Positions 17,503 to 26,832 of a stretch of 64,000 nucleotides of DNA are shown here, one piece after another. How positions within the stretch are numbered: the stretch's first letter is position 1; each line of letters opens with the position of its first letter. This DNA comes from Paracoccaceae bacterium (GTDB lineage: Bacteria; Pseudomonadota; Alphaproteobacteria; Rhodobacterales; Rhodobacteraceae). The position numbers and the translations under genes are program-made. The DNA lies in contig CACDPP010000001.1 of the NCBI GenBank assembly GCA_902554705.1, forward strand, positions 62,001 to 126,000, in the 5' to 3' direction. Under the pieces are notes generated by a model. That model was not told the DNA's origin. It searched no databases and was given only the letters and a program-made list of their open reading frames with translations.

Positions 17503-18750
17503 ATGGCAAATGATCTTTTTAATAGTTTTATGAATGGCCCCGATGATAAAGGCCGTTTTGGTAAGTTTGGTGGAAGGTTTGTTTCTGAAACATTGATGCC
17601 GCTAATTCTCGAGCTTGAAAAGCAGTATGAAAAAGCCAAGAATGATAAATCCTTTTGGTCCGAAATGAATGATTTGTGGACAAACTACGTCGGACGACCC
17701 AGCCCACTATACTATGCAGAACGTCTAACAAATCATCTAAGTGGTGCAAAAATTTACTTTAAACGCGATGAGTTAAATCATACCGGAGCACACAAAATTA
17801 ATAACGTGCTTGGCCAGATAATTCTGGCCAGAAGAATGGGTAAAACGCGAATAATTGCAGAAACAGGAGCCGGCCAACATGGAGTAGCTACAGCCACCGT
17901 CTGCGCAAAGTTTGGATTAAAGTGTGTTGTTTATATGGGGTCTCACGATGTCGAAAGACAGGCTCCAAATGTTTTTCGAATGAAACTTCTTGGTGCTGAG
18001 GTGATACCTGTTACGTCGGGCCGAGGCACCTTGAAAGATGCAATGAATGATGCACTGCGTGATTGGGTAACTAACGTTCGTGATACATTTTATTGTATAG
18101 GGACAGTGGCAGGACCTCATCCTTACCCTGCTATGGTAAGAGACTTTCAATCAATAATCGGAAAAGAAACAAAAGAACAGATGAATGACGTTGAAGGTCG
18201 TCTTCCGGATACATTGATAGCCGCCATTGGCGGCGGATCTAATGCAATGGGTCTATTCTTTCCTTTTTTAGACGACAGTTCAGTGAATATAATAGGTGTA
18301 GAAGCAGGCGGAAAAGGCGTAAACGCAAAGATGGAACACTGTGCCTCTCTTACCGGCGGTAGGCCAGGAGTTTTACATGGAAACCGTACCTACTTATTAC
18401 AAAATGAAGATGGCCAGATATTAGAGGGATTTTCTATATCTGCTGGTCTTGATTATCCCGGGATAGGCCCCGAACATGCATGGCTTCACGAAATAGGTCG
18501 GGCAAAATATGTTTCAATTACGGATAAAGAGGCTCTTGAAGCATTTCAACTGAGTTGCACCACTGAAGGCATAATACCAGCCTTAGAACCCAGTCATGCC
18601 CTCGCACACGTTATGAAGATTGCACCTAGTCTTCCTCCAGATCATATAATTTGTATGAATATGTGTGGAAGAGGTGATAAAGATATTTTTACAGTTGCTC
18701 GCCATCTTGGATTTGACATGTCTGGTCCGGAGGGAAGGAATGTGGAGTAA
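17503..18750 (+). CDS. trpB: TrpB, tryptophan synthase beta subunit
   Basis: TrpB condenses indole with serine using PLP. The PLP lysine lies in HTGAHKINN (~residue 88) and the PLP-phosphate loop is GGGSNAMG (~236-243); [15 protein letters not shown] and [14 protein letters not shown] are further signatures. A TTG at 17485 is in frame, but ATG 17503 (MANDLFNSF) gives the usual N-terminus and 415 residues. trpA normally follows trpB; here the next gene is the convergent valS, so trpA must lie elsewhere. Confidence 0.96.
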   Translation: MANDLFNSFMNGPDDKGRFGKFGGRFVSETLMPLILELEKQYEKAKNDKSFWSEMNDLWTNYVGRPSPLYYAERLTNHLSGAKIYFKRDELNHTGAHKINNVLGQIILARRMGKTRIIAETGAGQHGVATATVCAKFGLKCVVYMGSHDVERQAPNVFRMKLLGAEVIPVTSGRGTLKDAMNDALRDWVTNVRDTFYCIGTVAGPHPYPAMVRDFQSIIGKETKEQMNDVEGRLPDTLIAAIGGGSNAMGLFFPFLDDSSVNIIGVEAGGKGVNAKMEHCASLTGGRPGVLHGNRTYLLQNEDGQILEGFSISAGLDYPGIGPEHAWLHEIGRAKYVSITDKEALEAFQLSCTTEGIIPALEPSHALAHVMKIAPSLPPDHIICMNMCGRGDKDIFTVARHLGFDMSGPEGRNVE

Positions 18751-18796
18751 TACTTAGGAGAATTTAAGAATTATCTGAAATTTACTTGTGAAAATT

Positions 18797-21658
18797 TCAC
18801 AGCTGTGAAGCCGCAGAATACAACTTTTCCTCTTCTTCCTCTCGCAAAACTAAATTCTCTTGTGTCTCTAAAATTACTTCTTCTGGAGCACTTTCTATGA
18901 ACTTTGAATTTTGAAGTCTTCCTTTAAGCGCTGAAATTTCTTTTTGAAGCTTATCAAGCGACTTACGAAGACGTTTCTTTTCTTCATCGACATCAATAAT
19001 ACCCTCAAGCGGTAAGGCAAAACTAGCTCCTTTGGCTGATATCGCAATGCTGCCTTTAGGTATCTCATCAGCACTTGTAAGTTCTGTTATTCTGGCTAAC
19101 TTCTGTATCATTTCACTATTATTTTCCCAAGCTTGTTTAGCTTCAGAATCCATTTTAAAGAAGATCATTGGTATCTTTAATCCAGCGGGAACTCTCAATT
19201 GAGCTCGGGCAGAGCGAATAGACTCTATAAGGTTAACAACCCAATTCATTTCTAGATCCGCTGCATGATCAATGAGTGCGCTATCAAATTTTGGCCAATC
19301 ACAATGAACTAGCATCTCGTTTCTTTGCGAGAGGGTCTCCCACAATTCTTCGGTTATAAAAGGCATAATAGGATGCAGTAATATTAGACATTGGTCTATA
19401 ACCCACCCCATTGTTTGTCGAGTTTCACTTTTTATCTTAAAATCAGCAGAATTCAAAAGCGGCTTTGAAAGCTCCACGTACCAGTCGCAAACCGTACCCC
19501 AGACAAAGGAATATAGAACCTGTGCAGCATCGTTAAACCTAAATTGATCAAAAGCAATATTTACTTCATTAAGCGTTTTGACAGTTTCACCCAATATCCA
19601 ACGATTTACTGTTTCTTTTGCAGTTGGAACTGATACCCCAAAATTTGCCTCATTAAGTGACGCAAATCTCGCTGCATTCCAAAGTTTTGTACCAAAATTT
19701 CTATAACCGGCGATCCTTTGAGTATCCAATTTTAAAACACCACCAATTGAAGCCATTGACGCATTTGTAAAACGAAGAGCATCGGCTCCATACTCATCAA
19801 TAATGTCAATTGGATCTACAACATTACCTGTGGACTTGGACATCTTTTTACCTTTGGCGTCCCTCACCAATCCATGTAAATAGACCGTATCAAAAGGAAT
19901 TTCATTTCTAACAGCAAGTTGCATCATTATCATTCTGGCAACCCAAAAGAACAAAATATCCTGACCAGTTACCAAAGTAGATGTTGGAAAATATTGACTT
20001 AAGACGCTGCTGTCTTCGGGCCATCCTAAAGTTCCAATTGGCCACAATCCCGATGAAAACCATGTATCTAAAACATCAGGGTCTCTCGTAAGCTGAACAT
20101 CTGAACCCGCCTGTTCTTGAGCTTCACTCTCTGTCACAGCACAATATTGATTTCCGTCTTTATCAAACCACACTGGAACCTGATGACCCCACCATAGCTG
20201 ACGAGAAATACACCAAGGCTCAATATTATTTAACCAGTGATAATAAGTTTTTTCACCACTCGATGGTATAATTTTAATCTCACCATTTTTGACTGCATCC
20301 AAAGCCGGCTTAACAATTTTTGAAGTCTCAACGAACCACTGATCTGTCAACATTGGTTCAATAACAACCTTAGATCTATCACCAAAAGGTTGCATAATAG
20401 CCTTACTTTCTACAAATGGCTTGGTAGAAAAGTTACCATCATTATCTGTAGAGACTGTCATTACCGCTAATCCTTCGGCAGTAATTTCAGCAACAACTTT
20501 TTTTCGAGCTTCAAATCGGTCCAGTCCTCGATACTCGTCTGGAACCAAATTCATAGAAGCAATTAGATCCTCATCCCAAGTAATTTCCTCATTTAAAATG
20601 GCTTGGGCTTTTTTCACTTCATCTTTATAAGGTGAACCATCAACGCGCATTACCCCTTTTTTATCCATCAGAGAATACATCGGAATATTAGATCTTTTTG
20701 CTACTTGATAATCGTTAAAATCATGGGCGCCGGTAATTTTTACGGCCCCAGAACCAAAATTAGGATCAGGGTACTCATCTGTGATTATTGGTATAAGGCG
20801 ACGATATTGCCTTGGCCCCAAGGGTATTTCACAAAACTTTCCTATGAGAGATTTATATCTTTGATCCGATGGGTGAACTGCAACAGCCCCATCTCCCAGC
20901 ATTGTTTCGGGACGCGTTGTTGCTATCGAAATGTAATCTCGTTCTTCCTGTAAAGTGATATTTCCTTCTTCATCCTTTTCTATATACGTGTAAGTTTCTC
21001 CACCTTTTAAGGGGTATTTAAAGTGCCACATATGTCCGGCCACTTCAATATTTTCAACTTCTAAATCTGAAATTGCCGTCTCAAAATGAGGGTCCCAATT
21101 AACAAGTCTTTTTCCCCTATAAATCAGGCCTTTTTTGTAGAGATCCACAAAGACTTTTATTACCGCATCATGAAAATTTCCGCCTTCATCTTTTGGCGCA
21201 TTTGGAGCGCCAGACATAGTAAAGGCTTCACGATCCCAATCACAAGAAGCACCCAAGCGTTGCAACTGACTTATTATTGTCCCACCGGACTTTTTTTTCC
21301 AATTCCAGATTTTTTCAAGAAACTCATCGCGGGAGAAGTCAGTACGCTTTTTCCCCTCTTCCGCTAGCTGCCGCTCAACAACCATTTGAGTTGCAATTCC
21401 AGCATGATCCGTACCCGGTTGCCATAAAGTTTTGTAACCTTGCATACGTTTCCAGCGAATTAAGATATCCTGAAGAGTATTATTAAAGGCATGTCCCATA
21501 TGTAAAACGCCAGTAACATTAGGAGGGGGGATCATTATCGTATAGCTGGGTTGTCCGTCTTTGGCATTTGAACCAGCCCGAAACGCTTTATTCCCAATCC
21601 ATTTCTCAGAAACCCGTCTTTCCACCGTTGCAGAGTCAAAATGCTTACCAAGTGCCAT
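18797..21658 (-). CDS. valS: ValS, valyl-tRNA synthetase
   Basis: Class I aminoacyl-tRNA synthetase for valine, about 953 residues. The HIGH-type motif is seen in PPPNVTGVLHMGHAFN (~43-58) and the KMSKS motif in GKKMSKSTGNVVDP (~570). The CP1 editing domain includes TTRPETMLGDGAVAVHP. The C-terminal coiled coil typical of ValS is visible as the charged DVDEEKKRLRKSLDKLQKE segment. I prefer the internal ATG at 21658 (MALGKHFDSATVERRV) over the upstream one at 21691, because the added residues do not resemble the family. It faces trpB tail to tail with a 46-base gap. Confidence 0.97.
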   Translation of the reverse strand: MALGKHFDSATVERRVSEKWIGNKAFRAGSNAKDGQPSYTIMIPPPNVTGVLHMGHAFNNTLQDILIRWKRMQGYKTLWQPGTDHAGIATQMVVERQLAEEGKKRTDFSRDEFLEKIWNWKKKSGGTIISQLQRLGASCDWDREAFTMSGAPNAPKDEGGNFHDAVIKVFVDLYKKGLIYRGKRLVNWDPHFETAISDLEVENIEVAGHMWHFKYPLKGGETYTYIEKDEEGNITLQEERDYISIATTRPETMLGDGAVAVHPSDQRYKSLIGKFCEIPLGPRQYRRLIPIITDEYPDPNFGSGAVKITGAHDFNDYQVAKRSNIPMYSLMDKKGVMRVDGSPYKDEVKKAQAILNEEITWDEDLIASMNLVPDEYRGLDRFEARKKVVAEITAEGLAVMTVSTDNDGNFSTKPFVESKAIMQPFGDRSKVVIEPMLTDQWFVETSKIVKPALDAVKNGEIKIIPSSGEKTYYHWLNNIEPWCISRQLWWGHQVPVWFDKDGNQYCAVTESEAQEQAGSDVQLTRDPDVLDTWFSSGLWPIGTLGWPEDSSVLSQYFPTSTLVTGQDILFFWVARMIMMQLAVRNEIPFDTVYLHGLVRDAKGKKMSKSTGNVVDPIDIIDEYGADALRFTNASMASIGGVLKLDTQRIAGYRNFGTKLWNAARFASLNEANFGVSVPTAKETVNRWILGETVKTLNEVNIAFDQFRFNDAAQVLYSFVWGTVCDWYVELSKPLLNSADFKIKSETRQTMGWVIDQCLILLHPIMPFITEELWETLSQRNEMLVHCDWPKFDSALIDHAADLEMNWVVNLIESIRSARAQLRVPAGLKIPMIFFKMDSEAKQAWENNSEMIQKLARITELTSADEIPKGSIAISAKGASFALPLEGIIDVDEEKKRLRKSLDKLQKEISALKGRLQNSKFIESAPEEVILETQENLVLREEEEEKLYSAASQL

Positions 21659-21784
21659 GTTCAAGTGATCCAAATATATTATATGATGCAAATAGCGTGT
21701 CTTGAATTGAAGTGAAAGCCGAAGTTTTGAACATTTCTACTAACTTACATAACTAGTTTCTAGCACAGTGCAACACCGCTGCCG

Positions 21785-22573
21785 TCATATATTTTCTGAC
21801 TGTGGCATTCCCAAAATATGATATCCACCATCAACACATATTATTTCTCCAGTTGTGTATGCACCTGCGTCAGACGCAAGATAAACAGCTGTACCGCCAA
21901 CGGCTTCCAGAGAGACATTTGATCGTAAAGGAGAATTGATCTCAGTATGCTTGAAAGTTTTTCTTGCGCCTCCAATAGCAGCGCCAGCCAACGTTTTCAT
22001 AGGGCCTGGAGAAATAGCATTCACTCGAATTCCATCAGGGCCAAGATCATTTGCCAAATAGCGTGTAGTAGCCTCCAGTGCCGCCTTTGCAACCCCCATT
22101 ACATTATAAAATGGGGTCACTCGGTTTGAACCTTGATAAGTTAAAGTGAGCAGCGTGCCACCATTAGCGATCATCAACGGGTGCGCCCGACGGGCTATTT
22201 CAATAAAGGAATAGGAAGAAATATCGAGGGAGTTTTTAAAGTTCTCTCTAGTGGTATTCAGGAACCTACCGGTTAGTTCATTTTTTTCTGAATATGCAAT
22301 CGCGTGTACAACAAAATCTAATGTACCCCAACTACTTGCTATTGTTTGAAAAGCTTTATCAAGAGACGCATCATAAGTTACGTCAACGTCCATCATCAAA
22401 TTAGAACCAACGGACTGTGCTAATGGTTCCAGTCTCTTACCAAATGCATCACCTTGATATGTAAATGCAAGATCTGCTCCTGCATCGGACATGGCTTTTG
22501 CTATACCCCAAGCAATAGAACGCTCATTAGCCACGCCCATTATAAGCCCACGTTTACCTCTGAGATGTAACAT
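21785..22573 (-). CDS. fabI: FabI, enoyl-[acyl-carrier-protein] reductase (NADH)
   Basis: FabI reduces enoyl-ACP in the last step of each fatty acid elongation cycle and is a short-chain dehydrogenase variant. The modified Rossmann motif GLIMGVANERSIAWGIAK is at the N-terminus and the catalytic Tyr-x6-Lys is seen in YNVMGVAKAAL (~150-160); the Tyr of AIAYSEKNEL is also conserved. A TTG at 22600 overlaps fabB by 4 bases, but ATG 22573, preceded by a GAGG at good spacing, gives the standard 262 residues. It is last in a fabA-fabB-fabI order. Confidence 0.96.
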   Translation of the reverse strand: MLHLRGKRGLIMGVANERSIAWGIAKAMSDAGADLAFTYQGDAFGKRLEPLAQSVGSNLMMDVDVTYDASLDKAFQTIASSWGTLDFVVHAIAYSEKNELTGRFLNTTRENFKNSLDISSYSFIEIARRAHPLMIANGGTLLTLTYQGSNRVTPFYNVMGVAKAALEATTRYLANDLGPDGIRVNAISPGPMKTLAGAAIGGARKTFKHTEINSPLRSNVSLEAVGGTAVYLASDAGAYTTGEIICVDGGYHILGMPQSENI

Positions 22574-22596
22574 ATTTAACCTCGGTCTATCAGCCT

Positions 22597-23826
22597 TCAA
22601 TCTTCATAATTTGAAAGTAACATTGATCCATTTGTTCCACCAAATCCAAAACTGTTAGTCATAACAGTATCTAATTTTGCATTATTTACTAGAGAACTTG
22701 CAATTTCAAAAGGTTTCAGTTCAGGATCGAGATTATCAATATTGATTGAAGGTGCAATAAAGTCATTTTCAAGCATAAGAAGGCAATATATCGCTTCTTG
22801 GGCACCTGTCGCTCCTTGACTGTGACCTGTCATAGACTTTGTTGAACTCACCAATGGCGTTAAACCCGCACCGAAAACCCGCCTTACAGCCTCTATCTCA
22901 CCAACATCTCCAACGGGAGTAGATGTTCCGTGAGCGTTTATGTAACTAACCACTCTTTCTTTAGGAAGTGTTTCTAAAGCTAAACGCATTGCGCGCTCTC
23001 CTCCCTTACCAGAAGGTGCCACCATATCATGGCCATCTGAGGTCGCACCAAATCCAGTCACTTCAGCATAAATTTTTGCCCCGCGTGCTATTGCGTGATC
23101 TAGATTTTCTAAGACCAAAATAGCCCCACCGCCACCTATAACAAATCCATCTCTATCTACATCAAAAGCTCTTGATGCTTTCTCAGGAGTATCATTGTAC
23201 TTTGACGACATCGCACCCATCGCATCAAAAAGACATGATAAAGTCCAATCTAACTCTTCTCCTCCACCAGCGAACATAATATCTTGTTTTCCCATCAAAA
23301 TTTGCTCTGTTGCATTTCCAATACAGTGAAGCGAAGTAGAACAAGCCGACGTTATTGAGTAATTAACTCCTTTTATTTTAAATGCCGTAGATAGGTTTGC
23401 AGAGATTGTTGAAGACATACACTTCGGAACAGCAAATGGTCCAATTCGTTTAGGTGCACCAGATTTCATAACCACTTGATGGGCAGTCAGCATGGCTGAA
23501 GTTGAAGGGCCTCCAGAGCCGGCGATTAGACCTGTCCTGTAATTAGAAATCTCACGCTCTTCCAGACCAGCATCTTTTATAGCTTGTTCCATTGCTATGT
23601 GAGCGTATGCTGCTCCCGGACCCATAAATCTTAAGGTTCTCTTGTCAACAAAATCTGAGACATCTAATTTGATATCTCCAGCTATTTGGCTTCTAAAGCC
23701 ATGCTCAATCATATCTGCATTAGAAGTAATTCCTGACTTTCCAGTTTTTAGACTGCCCAATACTTCGGTTGCGTTATTTCCTATAGACGAGACTATTCCT
23801 AATCCAGTTATAACCACTCGGCACAT
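22597..23826 (-). CDS. fabB: FabB, beta-ketoacyl-ACP synthase I
   Basis: KAS I extends acyl chains and, with FabA, is needed for anaerobic-type unsaturated fatty acid synthesis. The nucleophile Cys sits in ITSACSTSLHC (~residue 163), and the two catalytic histidines are in INAHGTSTPVGD and KSMTGHSQGATG; FGFGGTNGSM ends the fold. The 409-residue length fits. The pairing with fabA and the motif set favour FabB over FabF. It is transcribed with fabI downstream, with about 24 bases between the fabB stop and the preferred fabI start. Confidence 0.95.
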   Translation of the reverse strand: MCRVVITGLGIVSSIGNNATEVLGSLKTGKSGITSNADMIEHGFRSQIAGDIKLDVSDFVDKRTLRFMGPGAAYAHIAMEQAIKDAGLEEREISNYRTGLIAGSGGPSTSAMLTAHQVVMKSGAPKRIGPFAVPKCMSSTISANLSTAFKIKGVNYSITSACSTSLHCIGNATEQILMGKQDIMFAGGGEELDWTLSCLFDAMGAMSSKYNDTPEKASRAFDVDRDGFVIGGGGAILVLENLDHAIARGAKIYAEVTGFGATSDGHDMVAPSGKGGERAMRLALETLPKERVVSYINAHGTSTPVGDVGEIEAVRRVFGAGLTPLVSSTKSMTGHSQGATGAQEAIYCLLMLENDFIAPSINIDNLDPELKPFEIASSLVNNAKLDTVMTNSFGFGGTNGSMLLSNYED

Positions 23827-23904
23827 AGTCTTCTCCTTTTTGGGCTGATCAATACCAGCGTCACATTAGTAAATAAAAATCACAGAAAAAATAGTATTCA
23901 ATTA

Positions 23905-24414
23905 TTAATTTGAAGACAAAGCGACTTTCATATCTTTCACTTGATAAATTAGCTCACCGTCTGCTTCAACCGTTCCGTCAGCAACACCCATTGTGAGCCT
24001 TCTTGATTGAAGCGCTTTTGTGAAATTTACCTTGTATTTTAAAAGCTTTCTATCTGGGCGAACCATTCCCGTTAGTTTGACTTCACCAACTCCCAAGGCA
24101 TAGCCACGCCCCTGCCAACCTCGCCAACCCAAATTAAAACCTGTTAATTGCCAAAGTCCATCTAAACCAAGACAACCTGGCATGATAGGGTTCCCAGGAA
24201 AATGACAATCGAAAAACCAAAGGTCGGGGACAATGTCAAATTCAGCGATCACGTGGCCTTTCCCATTTTCACCTTTATCTGAGCTAATATCGGTAATTCT
24301 ATCCATCATGAGCATGGGGGGTTCAGGAAGTTGAGCATTCCCTGGGCCAAATAATTCACCTCTGGCGCACTTTAGAAGATCCTCACGACTAAAACTTGAT
24401 GGAAACCCTGGCAT
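23905..24414 (-). CDS. fabA: FabA, 3-hydroxydecanoyl-ACP dehydratase/isomerase
   Basis: FabA dehydrates 3-hydroxydecanoyl-ACP and isomerises trans-2 to cis-3-decenoyl-ACP, starting unsaturated fatty acid synthesis. The hot-dog fold active site is seen in [19 protein letters not shown] (~residues 68-86), with the catalytic His and, in the partner motif, the Asp of LGLDG. The 169-residue length is standard. It leads the fabA-fabB-fabI set and is divergent from irr, an arrangement typical of Rhodobacterales. Confidence 0.96.
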   Translation of the reverse strand: MPGFPSSFSREDLLKCARGELFGPGNAQLPEPPMLMMDRITDISSDKGENGKGHVIAEFDIVPDLWFFDCHFPGNPIMPGCLGLDGLWQLTGFNLGWRGWQGRGYALGVGEVKLTGMVRPDRKLLKYKVNFTKALQSRRLTMGVADGTVEADGELIYQVKDMKVALSSN

Positions 24415-24527
24415 TTTAGATTTTCTTTCCTGCTCTATTTTTTCCTATATTCGATGTTGTGTATCATTCCAAAAGACTAGCTTGCAAGCCTTAGAAAAAA
24501 ATGTTGAATTTGAAAATGTAAAAAGCG

Positions 24528-24557
24528 TTGAACTTTAAAGCAGTTTTGATTTAATAT
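24528..24557 (+). promoter_or_regulatory. Candidate promoter for irr
   Basis: TTGAAC (24528-24533), an 18-base spacer and TAATAT (24552-24557) lie about 30 bases before the irr start in the fabA/irr divergent spacer. The -10 is weak. No clear Irr-type palindrome was seen in the spacer. Confidence 0.3.
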
Positions 24558-24587
24558 AAACAGTAGAGAAACGGAAAGAAGTCAAAT

Positions 24588-24998
24588 ATGACATTCACTC
24601 AGAGAGCGACAAATTGGCTCTTAGGTTCAAATTTGCGTCCAACAAGACAACGTTTGGTGCTAGCTGAAATTTTGGTTGGCGACGGCAAGCATCGGCATGT
24701 GACAGCTGAAAGTCTTTTTGAACAGGTCAATAAGCGAGCCGATAAGGTTTCTTTAGCGACGGTTTACAATACTTTACATATATTTTGTGACGCCGGTCTA
24801 GTACAGGAAATCACCGTAGATGGATCTAAAAGCTATTTTGACACGCGAACAAATGATCATCCTCATTTTTACTGGGAAGATGATCAAAAGCTTACAGACG
24901 CACCAGCCGATCAATTAAAAATTTCAGAGCTTCCAAATGCGCCTAAGGGAGCAGAAATTGCTTCTGTTGATGTTATCATCCGTTTGCGTCGGAAATAA
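24588..24998 (+). CDS. irr: Irr, Fur-family iron-response regulator
   Basis: Irr is a haem-responsive Fur-family repressor that controls iron and haem genes in alphaproteobacteria. The 136-residue protein has the DNA-binding helix region LRPTRQRLVLAEIL and KVSLATVYNTL, followed by VDGSKSYFDTRTNDHPHFYW. The spot normally occupied by the Irr His-His-His haem motif reads His-Pro-His, and there is no N-terminal Cys-Pro haem regulatory motif. The divergent fabA neighbour strongly supports Irr rather than Fur or Zur. The next gene begins 3 bases after its stop, so they are co-transcribed. Confidence 0.9.
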   Translation: MTFTQRATNWLLGSNLRPTRQRLVLAEILVGDGKHRHVTAESLFEQVNKRADKVSLATVYNTLHIFCDAGLVQEITVDGSKSYFDTRTNDHPHFYWEDDQKLTDAPADQLKISELPNAPKGAEIASVDVIIRLRRK

Positions 24999-25001
24999 TT
25001 C

Positions 25002-25985
25002 TTGAAAGCGATTGCTTACGACAAGTTTGGTCTAGCTACTGAAGTACTGAATCTGCAGAATGTAGAAATACAAAAACCCAAGCAAAAAGAAGTAATAATT
25101 AAATTAAAATATTCTGGAGTGAACCCTTCAGATGCAAAAGCTCGAGCTGGAAATAGACCAGGAGTTCAAAAGCCTGACTATAATTTAATTATACCTCATT
25201 CTGATGGTTCGGGTGTGATTGAGGAAGTCGGACTGGGGCTCGATCAATCTTTAATTGGTAAGCGTGTTTGGATTAGAAATGGTCAGTGGAGGCGGCCATT
25301 TGGTACTGCAGCAGATTATATTACTATACCTATCGAAAATACAGTTGAAATGCCTAACCAAATGACCTTTCAAGACGGTGCGACCATGGGTATACCTGGC
25401 CTCACTGCAGCCCAAGGAGTATTTGGATCTGGACCAGTCAAGGGGCAAAAATTACTTATTTCAGGCGGTAATGGAGCGGTTGGACATTTAGCCGTTCAGT
25501 TGGCTAAGTGGGGTGGAGCAAAAGTAATCGCTACAGGTTCACAAGGCAGTTCTGAATCTATTCTTAAAAATGGAGCCGACTATTTTTTTGATTATTCCAG
25601 CAATAATTTAGTATCACAAATTACTGAAGTTGTTCCTGAGGGTGTCGACCGTGTCATAGAGGTTGAATTTGGTTTAAATTTAACTTGGCTCCATCAAGTT
25701 TTAAAACCAAACGGTACGCTTGCAGTTTATGGTTCGGCTAAAGAGATGAACCCTACTATACCTTTTGGACTATATCTTTTTAAGGCTATCAAAATAGATA
25801 TATTTCTAATTTATATTTTACCACGAAAAGAAAGAGAGATAGCAATTAATTTTCTTCACTCTGCCTTCGAACAGAGAGCTTTAACGCCAAAGATCGACAG
25901 TATCTTCAAACTTGAGGATTGTGCTCGAGCACAGAACAGAACTCTAGAGCAAGGCAGAAAAGGTGCCGTTCTAATTGAAATTTGA
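25002..25985 (+). CDS. Zinc-free MDR oxidoreductase, quinone oxidoreductase-like
   Basis: A 327-residue medium-chain dehydrogenase/reductase. The GroES-like N-terminal domain shows KYSGVNPSDAKARAG, where zinc enzymes would carry a Cys ligand, so no catalytic zinc is expected. The nucleotide-binding loop is GNGAVGHLAVQLAKWGG (~residues 151-167), pointing to NADPH. Quinone or enone reduction is typical of the family; the substrate is unknown. Translation seems to start at TTG 25002, giving MKAIAYDKFG, a typical N-terminus, 3 bases after irr. Co-transcription with irr could mean iron- or haem-linked expression (inference). Confidence 0.85.
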   Translation: MKAIAYDKFGLATEVLNLQNVEIQKPKQKEVIIKLKYSGVNPSDAKARAGNRPGVQKPDYNLIIPHSDGSGVIEEVGLGLDQSLIGKRVWIRNGQWRRPFGTAADYITIPIENTVEMPNQMTFQDGATMGIPGLTAAQGVFGSGPVKGQKLLISGGNGAVGHLAVQLAKWGGAKVIATGSQGSSESILKNGADYFFDYSSNNLVSQITEVVPEGVDRVIEVEFGLNLTWLHQVLKPNGTLAVYGSAKEMNPTIPFGLYLFKAIKIDIFLIYILPRKEREIAINFLHSAFEQRALTPKIDSIFKLEDCARAQNRTLEQGRKGAVLIEI

Positions 25986-26035
25986 TTTACTAGGTATTTG
26001 CTTTTAATTTTATGTTTGTTTTTGGAGAATTTTAA

Positions 26036-26716
26036 ATGCTGCTTACCATATGTGTTTTTGATGCTTACGGTACACTTTTTGATGTAAATGCTGCCGCGAG
26101 AACAGCAGCGAATGAACCTAACCGAGAAACATTCAAAGAAGTTTGGCCAAGTGTTTCCAATATATGGAGAATGAAACAGCTACAATATACGTGGCTGAGA
26201 TCGATTACGGGCTCATATATTGATTTTTGGTCAGTCACTAAAAATAGTTTGGACTATGCTCTTGAAGCCCATGGTTTACACGAAAATTTCGATTTAAAAG
26301 AAAGACTTCTAGCCCTTTATTGGGAACTACAACCGTACCCCGAAGTTTCGCCGATGCTAAAACAATTGAAAACAAAGGGTGTTAAAACAGCTATATTGTC
26401 CAATGGCTCTCCTGAAATGTTAAGTTCCGCTGTAAAATCGTCTAATCTTTTTGAGGTTATTGATGAAATAATATCAGTAGAAAAGGTAAAAGTGTTCAAA
26501 CCGAGTCGGTTGGTATATGAACAGGTTGAAAATGTAATTGGATGTTCCAAATCAGAAGTTTTATTTGTTTCGTCTAATGGTTGGGACATAGCTGGAGCAG
26601 CAGGTTTTGGTTTCGAAACTGCCTGGGTAAATAGATCAAAAGAGCCAATTGACCGATTGCCTAACAAACCGACACATATTTTAAAAAATTTGGCAACCAT
26701 ACCAAGTTTTTTTTGA
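26036..26716 (+). CDS. Haloacid dehalogenase, type II
   Basis: A 226-residue HAD-superfamily protein of the L-2-haloacid dehalogenase type. The nucleophile Asp9 lies in VFDAYGTLFD, motif II Ser/Asn in LSNGSPEML (~122) and the acid-binding motif in VSSNGWDIAGAAGFGF (~180-195). The NGW/WVNR region matches type II dehalogenases, which hydrolyse 2-haloalkanoic acids to hydroxy acids. Other small HAD phosphatases share the fold, so activity on halogenated substrates is probable but not certain. The ATG is preceded by TGGAGA. Confidence 0.85.
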   Translation: MLLTICVFDAYGTLFDVNAAARTAANEPNRETFKEVWPSVSNIWRMKQLQYTWLRSITGSYIDFWSVTKNSLDYALEAHGLHENFDLKERLLALYWELQPYPEVSPMLKQLKTKGVKTAILSNGSPEMLSSAVKSSNLFEVIDEIISVEKVKVFKPSRLVYEQVENVIGCSKSEVLFVSSNGWDIAGAAGFGFETAWVNRSKEPIDRLPNKPTHILKNLATIPSFF

Positions 26717-26832
26717 AATTGAATTCTTTTGGCCTCGAAGTACTAAAATTAGCTTAAAAGCTCATTGCAATAGACTTAAAAATAACCATCATATTGTGAG
26801 CATTAGTTGGTGTAAACTAGAGAAGATAAAAT

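Noticed and set aside
18787-18801. TGTGAAAATTTCACA near-palindrome, CRP/FNR-like
   Set aside because: The spacing is 5 rather than 6 and it sits between the convergent ends of trpB and valS, so it is at most a weak terminator stem.
26317-26700. Open frame of 127 codons on the minus strand
   Set aside because: Antisense shadow of the haloacid dehalogenase.
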